From NCBI RefSeq assembly GCF_008693385.1, contig NZ_CP044067.1, positions 1,958,501 to 2,022,500 of the forward strand: 64,000 nucleotides of DNA. Direction: 5' to 3'. Below the pieces are notes generated by a model. That model did no database searches. It saw only the letters and a list, made by a program, of their open reading frames with translations, and was not told the origin of the DNA. The stretch is from Cupriavidus pauculus (GTDB taxonomy: Bacteria > Pseudomonadota > Gammaproteobacteria > Burkholderiales > Burkholderiaceae). Both the position numbers and the translations under genes were made by a program. This document shows positions 15,863 through 27,200 of the stretch, piece by piece; position 1 is the first letter of the stretch; each line of letters opens with the position of its first letter.

Positions 15863-16855
15863 ATGCCATTCTGGAAACGCGTGGCGGCCGTAGCCGCCTG
15901 CACGCTCTGCTTCGCCGTCGCCCCCGCGCACGCGCAAAAGGACTACCCGACCAAGCCGATCATGCTCGTGGTCACCTACCCGCCGGGTGGGCCCACCGAT
16001 GCAATGGCCCGCACGCTCGCGGCCGCGCTCAAGAACAGCCTCGGCCAGACCGTGGTGGTCGAGAATCGCGCCGGCGCGGGCGGCAATATCGGCGCCGAGG
16101 CCGTGGCGCGCGCGGAGCCCGACGGCTACACGCTGATGTTCGGCACGTCCGCGCCGCTCGCGATCAACGTGAGCCTGTACCGCAAGATCAACTACGACCC
16201 GGTCAAGAGCTTCGCCCCCGTGATCCAGATCGGCCTGCTGCCCAACGTGCTCGTGGTCAATCCGAACGTGCCGGCGAAGAATGTGCAGGAGCTCGTCGCC
16301 TACGCGAAGGCGCACCCGGGCAAGCTGACCTATGCGTCGTCGGGCAACGGCGCGTCGTCGCATCTGGCCGGCGTGCTGTTCAACAACCTCGCGGGCACGG
16401 ACTTCCAGCACGTGCCGTACAAGGGCACGGGCCCGGCGCTCAACGACCTGCTGGGCGGCCAGGTCAGCATGACATTCACCGATGTGCTCACCGCGCTGCC
16501 GTTCATCAAGAGCGGCAAGCTGCGCGCGCTCGGCGTGACCACGCGCGCCCGGTCGCAGGCACTGCCCGACGTGCCCACCGTGGCCGAACAGGGCGGGGCG
16601 CTAGGGCTCGGCGGCTTCGATGTTTCTGTATTCTTCGGAGTGGTCGCGCCGGCCGGCACGCCGCCGGAGGTCGTCCGCAAGCTCAACACGGCTTTTGCCG
16701 AGGCACTCCAGCAGCCCGAGGTCCGCAAGACGCTGCAGGGCCAGGGCCTCGAGTTCGCACCGTCGACGACGCCCGAGCAACTGGGCACCTTCGTCAAGGC
16801 CGAGGTCGGAAAATGGCGCACTGTGGTGCAGAAGTCCGGCGCGCAGCTGGACTGA
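15863..16855 (+). CDS. Bug/TctC-family tripartite tricarboxylate transporter substrate-binding protein
   Basis: A 330-residue periplasmic receptor. Signal peptide ends at AHA/QKDYP; family blocks are PIMLVVTYPPGGPTDAMAR, VVVENRAGAGGNIGAEAVARAEPDGYTLMFG, and FQHVPYKGTGPALNDLLGGQVSMTF. Bug proteins capture carboxylates, amides or vitamins; this family is greatly expanded in Bordetella and Cupriavidus. No TctAB membrane genes are adjacent, so it may share a permease encoded elsewhere or serve as a sensor. GGAGA lies 8 nt before the ATG. Middle gene of the operon with the acyl-CoA dehydrogenase and CoA-transferase. Confidence 0.92.
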   Translation: MPFWKRVAAVAACTLCFAVAPAHAQKDYPTKPIMLVVTYPPGGPTDAMARTLAAALKNSLGQTVVVENRAGAGGNIGAEAVARAEPDGYTLMFGTSAPLAINVSLYRKINYDPVKSFAPVIQIGLLPNVLVVNPNVPAKNVQELVAYAKAHPGKLTYASSGNGASSHLAGVLFNNLAGTDFQHVPYKGTGPALNDLLGGQVSMTFTDVLTALPFIKSGKLRALGVTTRARSQALPDVPTVAEQGGALGLGGFDVSVFFGVVAPAGTPPEVVRKLNTAFAEALQQPEVRKTLQGQGLEFAPSTTPEQLGTFVKAEVGKWRTVVQKSGAQLD

Positions 16856-16871
16856 CAATACAGGAGACAAC

Positions 16872-18008
16872 ATGACGACAACCGGGACAACGACGGGCGC
16901 ACTGGCTGGCATTCGCGTCGTCGACCTCTCGCGCATCCTCGGCGGCCCGTTCTGCGGACAGATCCTCGGCGATCATGGCGCCGACGTGCTCAAGATCGAG
17001 CCGCCGCAGGGCGACGACACCCGCACGTGGGGCCCGCCGTTCCGCGATGGCGTGGCGTCCTACTACTTCGGGCTCAATCGCAACAAGCGCGTGATGCGGC
17101 TCGATCTGACGACGGAAGCCGATCGGGAAGTCCTGCTCGCACTGCTGGCCGATGCCGACGTGCTGGTGGAGAACTTCAAGACCGGCACGCTCGAGAAGTG
17201 GGGCCTCGGTTACGACGCGTTGTCGCAGCGCTTTCCGCGGCTGATCCACTGTCGCGTGTCGGGCTTTGGCGCGGACGGTCCGCTCGGCGGCCTGCCCGGC
17301 TACGATGCGGCCATCCAGGCGATGGCCGGCATCATGAGCATCAATGGCGAGGCGGAAGGCGGGCCGTTGCGCGCGGGTTTGCCCGTCGTCGATATGGTCA
17401 CCGGCCTCAATGCCGCGCTGGGGGTGCTGCTGGCCCTGCAGGAGCGCGCGCGCAGCGGCCGCGGGCAGTTCGTGGAAGCGGCGCTCTACGACTCGGGCAT
17501 CTCGCTGCTTCATCCGCATGCGGCCAACTGGTTCATGAGCGGCAAGACGCCGCAGCGTACCGGCAACGCGCACCCGAATATCTATCCGTACGACACCGTG
17601 GCCACGGCCACAGACCCGATCTTCCTCGCCGTCGGCAACGACCGTCAGTTCCGCATCCTGTGCGAGCGGCTCGGCATGGCGGCACTGGCCGACGACGAGC
17701 GCTACGCCACGGCTGGCGCGCGCTCGGTCAATCGCGCGACGCTCAAGGTCGAACTCGAAGCGCGCATGAAGGACGTCGACGGCAAGACCTTCGCCGACGA
17801 ACTGGCCGCGGCGGGCGTGCCCTGCGCCCCGGTCCTGTCGGTGCCGGACGCCCTCCAGCATCCGCACACGGCGCACCGCGAGATGGTCGTCGAGATGCCC
17901 GGCGGCTACAAGGGTCTCGGCGCGCCGGTCAAACTGAGCCGCACGCCGGCCACATACCGGCATGCGCCGCTGACCGAAGGCGACACGTTCCTGCCGCGCG
18001 AGTCCTGA
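16872..18008 (+). CDS. CaiB/BaiF class III CoA-transferase
   Basis: A 378-residue enzyme that moves CoA between carboxylic acids. Family features: LAGIRVVDLSRILGGPFCGQILGDHGADVLKIE at the N-terminus, NRNKRVMRLDL, ENFKTGTLEKWGL, GAADGPL-like SGFGADGPLGG, and PVVDMVTG, where the Asp is in the position of the family's nucleophile. It begins 16 nt after the Bug gene with AGGAGA upstream. Combined with the dehydrogenase it suggests uptake, CoA activation and desaturation of one acid; the substrate cannot be told from sequence. Confidence 0.9.
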   Translation: MTTTGTTTGALAGIRVVDLSRILGGPFCGQILGDHGADVLKIEPPQGDDTRTWGPPFRDGVASYYFGLNRNKRVMRLDLTTEADREVLLALLADADVLVENFKTGTLEKWGLGYDALSQRFPRLIHCRVSGFGADGPLGGLPGYDAAIQAMAGIMSINGEAEGGPLRAGLPVVDMVTGLNAALGVLLALQERARSGRGQFVEAALYDSGISLLHPHAANWFMSGKTPQRTGNAHPNIYPYDTVATATDPIFLAVGNDRQFRILCERLGMAALADDERYATAGARSVNRATLKVELEARMKDVDGKTFADELAAAGVPCAPVLSVPDALQHPHTAHREMVVEMPGGYKGLGAPVKLSRTPATYRHAPLTEGDTFLPRES

Positions 18009-18034
18009 CGAAACAGGAGAAGGTTGGGACTAAG

Positions 18035-18051
18035 CGTACCCGTTTCTGCGT
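18035..18051. repeat. Fourth copy of the 17-bp element
   Basis: An exact copy of CGTACCCGTTTCTGCGT, the element present three times at 9983-10074. An inverted GTACCCG/CGGGTAC pair (18036-18042 with 18062-18068) lets this copy form a hairpin. Confidence 0.8.
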
Positions 18052-18086
18052 GGTCGGAGCACGGGTACCCGCTACCTCTTTTCATT

Positions 18087-18121
18087 CACTGAGATCGCAT
18101 TGTCTCTCGGCGATCTCAGTG
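18087..18121. terminator. Hairpin upstream of the giant autotransporter
   Basis: A perfect 12-bp inverted repeat (CACTGAGATCGC / GCGATCTCAGTG) with an 11-nt loop, between the CoA-transferase stop and the autotransporter start. There is no adjacent T-run, so it is either a terminator for the operon to the left or an operator/5' UTR structure for the autotransporter gene. Confidence 0.45.
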
Positions 18122-18221
18122 ATCTCGCGGCTTGTTTTCACGCGATATCTGGTTCCGGGAAGGCCTCATTTCATTGGGCGATTTGTGACTATATTGGCCG
18201 ACATGCACAAAGGGAGTCCGC

Positions 18222-21200
18222 ATGCCGAGCCGCTGCAAGGTCAACTTCCCGCTTCAGGCCATTCCTGCGATTTTCGCGGGCATCGGCTCGATGCATGCGT
18301 ACGGTCAATGCTCGACGAGCGGCGGCACCATCGCCGCTTCCGTTACCGCCGGCTGCACGATCGGCACGGCGGGTAGCGCGGTTCTCGTCCAGAGTCCCGC
18401 GACCTATTCGGGCTGGATGAACTTCACGGCGAACAACCAGACGCTGACGATCGATGCCGGTGCGTCGTTCGTCGGCAGCGATGCGCCGGGCGGCCGCGGT
18501 TACGAGAAGATGGTGGGCGTCAGGGGCGCCGGCATCTCGACCTGGACCCTGATCAACAACGGATCCATGGTCAACTCGCTGGATGCGGACCTCGTGGGGC
18601 GCAGCGGCGCGCCGGGCCTCAGCATCATTCGCAATACGGGGCTGATGCAGAACAACACGGCGGGCAACCGGCCCACGATTGCCTCGACCAACAACAACAC
18701 CAGCCTCGATCTGACCAATAGCGGGACGATCTCCGGTAACGGCGGCCCGGCGGTCTGGGCCGACGGCTCCGGCACGACGACGATCGTCAACCAGAGCGGC
18801 GGCGTCATCCGGTCGCAATCGAACTGGTCGATCTATCAGCCGGCGATCACCACGCTCGCCATCACCAACGAGGCGGGTGCCACCATCGAAAGCCTCAGCA
18901 CATCGCTCGGGGCCGTCGTCTCCGGCGGCGTGACTACGCTCCGCAACGCCGGTACGCTGGCGACCGGTGGCGGCGCGGCGCAATCGGCGGTGCAGATGGG
19001 CGGCGCGGCCGACACGCTGATTCTGGAGCCGACGTCGGTCATTACCGGCTGGGTCACCGGCGGGGGCGGTTCCAACACCTTCGCGCTGGGCGGGCAGAGC
19101 GGCAGCGGCACGTTCGCGCTTGGCCAGCTGGGTGCGAGCGCGCAGTACCGGTCGTTCGGCACGCTGCAGAAGATCGAAGGCAGTACGTGGACGCTGACCG
19201 GCAACGCGAGCAATCAGACGCAGAACTGGCAACTGCTCGAGGGTGGGCTGACGCTCGACAGCGGCGCGTCGCTGCTCGGTGGCAGCGTCACGAATCCGGC
19301 GACCGCCACCGGTCCGGTCACGCTACGTATCGCCGGCGCGATGACGGGCACGGGGGCGGGCATCACGATGGGAGGGCCTTTCACCAACTCGCTTGTCTTC
19401 GACACCGGCGCCACGTTCGGTTCGCGGACGCTCGTCAACAGTGGCGGTGCCACGGTCCTCACAGGCCAGGTGCCCTTCCCGAACGCGGTGACGATTTCGG
19501 GCGGCGCGCTTCAGCTAGGTGACGGGTTCACGGGAACGGGCGGGTTCGTGACGGGCCCCATCACGGACAATGGTGCGCTGTTATTCAACCATCGCGCCGA
19601 TGTGATTCATGGCGGGACGATCAGCGGCACCGGAACGCTGACGCAGGGCGGTATCGGCACCACGACACTGACAGCCGTCAATACATACGGCGGCACGACG
19701 TCGGTCACGGCCGGCACACTGCGCATTACCGGCATCGGCACGATCGGGCCGGGTGCCGTATCGATCGTCATCGGCGGAACGATGTTCGTCGATACTCCGG
19801 CATCGGGCAACTACACATTCGGCAACGTGCTGTCTGGCGGCGGCACGCTGCGCGCTGCGTTGTCGGCCGCATCCAATACCTTCGCATTCGGCAGCGGCAG
19901 CGGCACGGGCACGGCGTTCGGCGGCACGCTCGATCTCGGCACCGGCACGTTCGCGCTTTCCGGTACCAACACGTCGAGCCTGACCGGCGCCACGCTGCAG
20001 CTCGATGCGGGCAACACCACGAACGTCGGCACCGGGACGCAGGCCATCGGCGGACTGATCCTCAATGGCGGCACGCTTGCCTACGGCAACGCGCCGACCG
20101 GGCTGATCTCCACAGGCCCGCTCGTGCTTGCTGGTGGTCAGGTTCGCATCGATCCGGTCACCCTTGGCGGCGGCACGCTGCTGACGCAGGACGACGGCAT
20201 CAGCGCGCCGCTGGTGCGTGCCTCCGCCGTAAGCGGCGCGGTCACCGCGCTGTCGCTCGCCGATCTGAACGGCAATCCGCTCGGCGGCAACAGCACGGCC
20301 GCCATCGTGCAGGGCGGCAATACGGTGGCGGTCGGTAGCTACACCGCGGCGTTGTCGACGGGTGCCGGCGATGGCCTGTATGCGACCAATCAGCTGACGC
20401 AGATCGATCTGCAGGCGTCGCAGACGCTCGCGCTCTCTGGCGATACCACCGCGTCCGCCGGCGCGGACGAGATGCGCGCGCGCATGACGGGCAGCGGTGC
20501 ATTGCGGATCGATGCCACCACGGCCATCACGCTGACCAACGGCGCGAACGACTATACCGGCGCGACCACTGTCGGCACCGGCACGCTGCGGCTGGGCAGC
20601 GATACCGCGCTGGGGCAAACCGCGTCACTGACCATTGCAAGCGGCGCCACCACGGACGTCAATGGCCATGCGCAGCGCATCGGCGCGCTGACGGGGGGCG
20701 GGAATCTGCTGGTCAATGGCGGCACGCTCGACATCGCGGGCGGTGGCGCCTTCGACGGCGCGATTGGCGGCAGCACAGGCAATCTGCGGATCGACGGCGG
20801 CACGCTCGCCCTCGGCGGTGCCAACACCTATACCGGCGCCACGGCCGTGGCGTCCGGTGCAACGCTGCAGATTGGCGCCGGTGCCACCACCGGCAGCTAC
20901 GCGGGCAACATTGCCGATGACGGCCTCGTCGTGTTCAATCGCGGCGACGCACTGACATATGCCGGCACGCTGACCGGCAGCGGTGCGCTGACCCACGCCG
21001 GCGCGGGCACGCTCGTGCTGACCGGCGACCACACGCACACGGGCGTCACGACCATCGATAGCGGTGCGCTTCAGCTCGGCACCGGCGGTTCCACCGGCAG
21101 CATCGCCGGCGACATCGTCAACAACGGCACGCTGGCGTTCCAGCGTGGCAACGCCTACACGCATGGCGGCGCCATCAGCGGTACGGGGGGGCTGACGCAG

Positions 21201-24200
21201 ACGGGCCCCGGCGTCCTGACGCTGACCGGCGCTAACCGTTACACGGGCGCGACCCGCGTCGATGCGGGCACGCTGCTCATCGACGGCAATCAGGGCGCGG
21301 CGACCGGCGCGGTGAGCGTGGCATCGGGTGCCACGCTCGGCGGCACGGGCGTGACGGGCGGCGATGTCTCCATTGCCGATGGCGGCCATCTGCTCGGCAC
21401 GCAGGGCCAGATGCTTACGATGCGCGGGCTGTTGCTCGGCGCGGACGCGCAGATGGACGTCACGCTCGCCGCGCCCAGTACCGCCGGACTGTTCAACGTC
21501 ACCGGAGACCTGACGCTCGGCGGAAAGATGAACATCACGTCGGCAGGCACATTCGGCCCCGGCGTCTATCGCGTCGTGCAGTACAGCGGCGCATTCACGA
21601 ACAACGGCATGACGCTCGGCACGGTTCCCGCCGGTTCCACCGCCAACGTCGATCTGCTGCTGCAGACCTCGATCCCGAATCAGATCAATGTCGTGAACGC
21701 GGTTGGCGCGGGTCCGCTGACGTTCTGGGACGGCGTCGCGCCGACGCAGTTCAACAATGGCGTGGTCAATGGCGGAGCGGGGTCATGGCGCGCGGGCAAC
21801 GATACGTGGACCAACAGCGCGGGTGTTATCAACGCGCCGTGGCAGATGGGCGGCTTCGCGATCTTCCAGGGTACGCCCGGCGTGGTCACGGTGGACAACG
21901 GCGCGGGCGCGGTCTCGTTCGGTGGCGCGCAGTTCGCGGTCGATGGATACCGGCTTGCCGGGCAGCCGCTGACGACCGATACCGCCGATACCATCGTGCG
22001 GGTCGGCGATGGCACACAGGCGGGCGCCGCCATGGCTGCGACCATCGATGCCGTGATTCAGGGCACGGGCGGGCTCGACAAGACCGACCTCGGTACGCTC
22101 TCCCTGACGGCCGCCAATACTTATGCGGGCGCCACGGCCGTCAACGCCGGCACGCTGCGCCTGACGGGCTCGGGCACGCTCGGTGGCGGCGCGGCCTCGA
22201 TCGCGGCTGGCGCCACGTTGTTCATCGATACTCCCGCCGGCGGCAGCTACATCTTCGGCAAGGCATTGACGGGCGCAGGCACACTGCACGTGTCGCTTGG
22301 CGCGGCCGCCGACGCATTCGCGTTCGACAGCAGCGTGGGGAGCGCGTTTGCCGGCACGGTGGCGCTGGGCACGGGCACTTTCGGCCTGTCCGGCACCAAT
22401 GCCGCGACGCTGGCCGCGGCGACATTGCGGCTCGATACGGGCAACGTCACGACCGTCGGTACCGGTGTGCAGGCGGTGGGCAATCTTGCGCTCAATGGCG
22501 GCACGCTTGCCTACGGTGCTTCCGCCGCGGACATCGTGTCCACCGGCGCGCTTGCGCTGAGCGGCGGCACGGTGCGCATCGATCCCGCATCCACCGCCAC
22601 CACCGGCACGCTGCTCGCGCAGGATGAAGGCGTGAGCCGGCCACTGATTCGTGCCGGCAGCGTAACGGGCGCCGCCACGTCGATCGGGCTCGCGGATGCC
22701 GGTGGCGTGCCATTGACGACGAGCACCGCGAATATCGTGCAGGGCGGCAATATCGTCGCCGCGGGGACCTATCGCTACGCGCTGACGACCGGCGGTGCCA
22801 ACGATGGCCTGTATGCCGCGTTCACGCTGAGCCAGCTCAGCCTGCAATCGGGGCAGACGCTCACCTTGTCGGGAGACACCACAAGCCCGCCCGGCGGCGA
22901 CGAACTGCACGCGAAGCTCACGGGGAGCGGCGCCCTGCGCATCGAAGCCGCCGGTACCATCACGCTCGCGAACGCCGCCAATGACTATAGCGGGGCGACC
23001 CAGGTGGCCACGGGCACACTGCGGCTGGGCAGCGACGCGGCGCTCGGACAGACGGCCTCGCTCGACATTGCCAGCGGTGCCGCCGCGGATCTCGGCGGCA
23101 GGACGCAGTCCATCGGCGCGCTTTCGGGCGCGGGCAACCTGCATATGAGCGCGGGTTCCCTTGCCATCGCCGGCGGCGGTGCTTTCAGTGGCGCGATCGA
23201 CGGTACGGCAGGCGGCCTGCATGTCAACGGCGGCACGCTGACATTGACCGGCACCAGCAGCTTCACGGGCGGCACGACGATCGCCGCCGGGGGCGAAATG
23301 CGCATCGGCGCGGGCGGCAGCTATGCCGGCAACATCGACGACAACGGCACGCTCGCCTTCGCGCGCGACGATGACTACGCGCATGCGGCCACGATCTCGG
23401 GCAGCGGCACGGTGACGCAGGCGGGCACGGGCAATCTCACGCTGTCGGGAAACAACAACTACGCCGGCGGTACCTCCATCCAGTCGGGCTCCCTCACGCT
23501 GCCGCATGGCAATGCGGCCGGCACGGCAGGCATTGCGAATCGGGCCGTCCTGCGGCTCGACTTTGCCGCCGACGGCACGCTCGCCAACGAGTTGTCGGGC
23601 ACCGGATCGCTGCACAAGGCGGGCGCGGGCGTGGCCACGCTGACGGCAGCCGGTTCCACACAGGGCGATGTGGTGGCGGAGGCGGGCACGCTCCGCCTTG
23701 CGCAGGCTGGTGCATTCGGCGTCGCCAGCTATACCACCGCAAGCGGCGCACGGACCGCGATGGGGGGCGAGGCGTCGCTGGCGGTCGCGGGCAATCTCGA
23801 GCAGGCAGCGGGGGCGACGCTGGACATCACGGTGGGCAGCGTGCAACCGGTGATCGCCGCGACCACGGCGACGCTCGACGGGAACCTCAACGTCACGGGC
23901 TTTACGGCCGGTGCGCCGAACACGGCGAGCGCGCTCACGAGCACCGACTTCAGGATCCTGCACACCACGGGCGGCATCACGGGCGATTTCAGTGGCGTGA
24001 CGCTCGATCGCGCCAGCCAGCTCGATTACCTCGTGATCGGCGGCAAGGTGGTCGGCGGCACCGACTACGACGTCGGCTTCGGCCTGACGTGGACGTCGGG
24101 CGCCGCGCGTGGCAATGGCCGTTTCACGCTGGCCGGCGTCGCGGATACTTTCGACGTCGATGTCGCCCTCGCCGATCAGACCGGAACGTTCGCGAGCGGG

Positions 24201-27200
24201 TGGGATGGCAAGGCGCTGACCAAGGCAGGCGCCGGCACGCTGGTTCTCTCCGCAACCCAGGCGTACACCGGCGATACGCGCATCGAAGCCGGCACGCTCA
24301 GGACCTCCGTGGTCAACGCATTCGCATCGAGCGCGAATGTCGGTGTGGCGTCGGGGGCGGTGCTGGACCTCGGCGGCTTCGATCAGCGCGCGGCCAACCT
24401 CTCCGGCGCGGGAAGTATCGTGCTGGGCAGCGCGACCCTCGACGCCGCGCAGGCCTCCGATACGACGTTCAGCGGGACGATCGCCGGCGCGGGCGGCCTC
24501 GTCAAGAGCGGACCGGGCACCCTCACGCTGAGCGGTGCCAATACCTATGCCGCGGGTACCACCATCGCGGCCGGCACGCTCGTCGTCCCGCATGCCGCGG
24601 CACTCGGAAGCGGACCGATCGGGAATGCGGGCACGTTGCAGCTTGCATTCGCTTCGGACGAGACGCTGGCCAACGCGATGGCGGGGAGCGGGACGCTGAA
24701 CAAGACGGGCGCCGGCGTCGCAATGCTGACGGCGGGCGGCACCCAGGGCAACGTGACCGTCGGCGAAGGTACGCTCAGGTTCGGCCAGACCGGCGCCTTC
24801 AACGTCACGGGCAATCATGTCACGGCATCTGGCGCCACGACCGCGCTGACGTCCGCCGCCACGCTGAACATCGGCGGCAACGCGGCGATCGACGGCAGGC
24901 TCGCCGATGTGGCGGGCCCTGGGCAGCCGGCGATCACCGCCGCCACGATCGCGCTTGGCACGGGTGCTGTCTATCGCCTCGCGGGCTACAGCGCGCCGGC
25001 AACCGCCACCGCGTCGGATCTGGCGTTCACCCGCTACAACGTGCTCCACACCACGCAGTCGGGCGGCCTGACAGGCACGTTCGCCCGTATCGACCTCGGC
25101 GGTGCGTCGAGTTCCGTGGACTACCTGACAGCGACGAGTGCCTATGGGCCGCAGGACTATGACGTCGGCCTGGCGCTGAGCTGGTACGCGGGCGCGTCGA
25201 CGACCCCGCAACAAGCGCACGGTACCTTCACGCTTGTCGGGGCCGGCAGCGCGTTCGACATGGACGCGGTGCTGGCCGATCGGCCTCCAGATTCCGCCAC
25301 CGCATGGGATGGCCGCACCTTGACCAAGGCCGGCGAAGGCACGCTGCAGCTGTCGAAGGCGAACACTTATACCGGCGCGACGCTGATCGACGGCGGCACA
25401 CTGCGCGCGGGGGTCGTCAACGCGATTGCCGCCAGCGAACGCATGCAGGTGGCCACCGGCGCGACGTTCGACCTCAACGGTTTCGATCAGCGCGTCAACA
25501 ACCTCTCGGGCGCAGGAACGGTTGCCCTCGGTGCGGCGGTGCTGTCGGCGGCCAATACTTCGGACAGCGAATTCTCGGGCGTTATCGCGGGCGCCGGCAG
25601 CCTGCTCAAGACGGGCGGCGCGACGCTGATCCTCTCGGGCGATAACCGCTATGCCGGCGGCACGACGATCGAGCAGGGCGTTCTGCAACTGGGCAATGGC
25701 GGCGCAACGGGCAGCGTCACGGGCAATATCGCGAATCAGGGGAGCCTCGTCGTCAATCGCGGCAATACCTACGCCTATGACGGAGTGGTCAGCGGCAATG
25801 GCAGTCTCGTGAAAGAGGGCGTGGGAGACCTCATCCTTTCGCAGTCGCAGACGTACACGGGCCCGACGCTGGTCAACGCGGGCGCGCTCACGCTGGTCGG
25901 CAATGCACAGCTGGCCAGCACGCAGCCGGTCACGGTGGCGGCGGCGGCCACGCTCGGCGGCTACGGCGGCGTGATGGGCAATGTCGTCAACCAGGGCCTG
26001 CTCGCCGTCGCCGACGCCGCGCCGGGCTTTGCGAATGGTCCGGCCGGGCAGTTCATCGTCGGCGGTTCGCTGACCAATGCCGGAGAGATCCGCATGGCCA
26101 GTCCCGTGCCCGCCAGTACGCTGACCGTTCGGGGCGACTACGTGGGCAACAACGGCCTGCTGACGCTGAGCACGACGCTTGGCGGGGATCAATCGCCGAC
26201 CGACAGGATGGTGGTGGAAGGCAGCACATCGGGCAGCACACGCGTGGTCGTCAACAACAGCGGCGGCACCGGTGCGCAGACCGTCAACGGTATCGAAGTC
26301 GTGCGCGTGCAAGGGACGTCGGCCGGCCTGTTCGCGCTGCAGGGGCGGGTGGTGGCCGGGCCCTACGAGTATCGGCTCACACAGGGCACGCCCGCCGGCA
26401 ACAATGGCAACTGGTACCTGACGTCCATCGACACCACGCCCGCGCCCGCGCCGACGCCGCAGATCCGCCCCGAAGCCGGTTCCTACCTCGCCAACCAGAG
26501 CGCCGCCAACGCGCTGTTCGTCCACACGCTGCATGACCGGCTTGGGGAACCGAACTTTGCCGAGGACAGCCGGGACGAGCGCGCGCGCGCGGCCAGCGGC
26601 TGGGTCCGCCTTGCTGGCACGTCCACGGACGCCACCGCCGCCGGCGGCAGGATCGATCAATCGACACGGGGCGGCTTTGCGCAATTCGGCGGAGATCTCA
26701 TCCGCTGGCAGGGGACCGGCCAGCCGTCGCGTTTCCACGCAGGGGTGATGGGCGCCGCGGGCCGGATCACCAGTTCTTCATCGGTGCAGGGTCTTGCGGC
26801 GACGGCCAACGGGGCGGTCGACGCGTACGGCGTTGGTGTCTATGGGACATGGTTCCGCAACGACGACAGGCGTACCGGGCCCTACCTCGACAGCTGGCTG
26901 CAGTACGGCTGGTACGACAACGAGACGCGCGGAAGCATGCTGCCGACCGTGCGGTACGCGAGCCACAACTGGACGGGCTCGCTGGAGGGCGGCTACACGA
27001 TCCTGCTGGGCGAGCGGCAGCGGAGCCGGGTCTATCTGCAGCCTCAGCTGCAACTGCTCTACAGCAGCTACAGCCAGGGCGACATCGTCGAAGCCAATGG
27101 CACACGCGTGCAGACGCGCGATGTCGGCGGCTGGCTCGCCCGGCTGGGCGCCACGGTGTTCGGACAGGGCGATCTCGCTGGCGGGCAGACGGCCCAGCCG

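Noticed and set aside
21783..26738. 1651-codon open frame on the minus strand inside the autotransporter
   Set aside because: It is antisense to a strongly supported gene, is Arg/Ala/Gly-rich with no recognisable domain, and results from GC-biased codons of the repeats.
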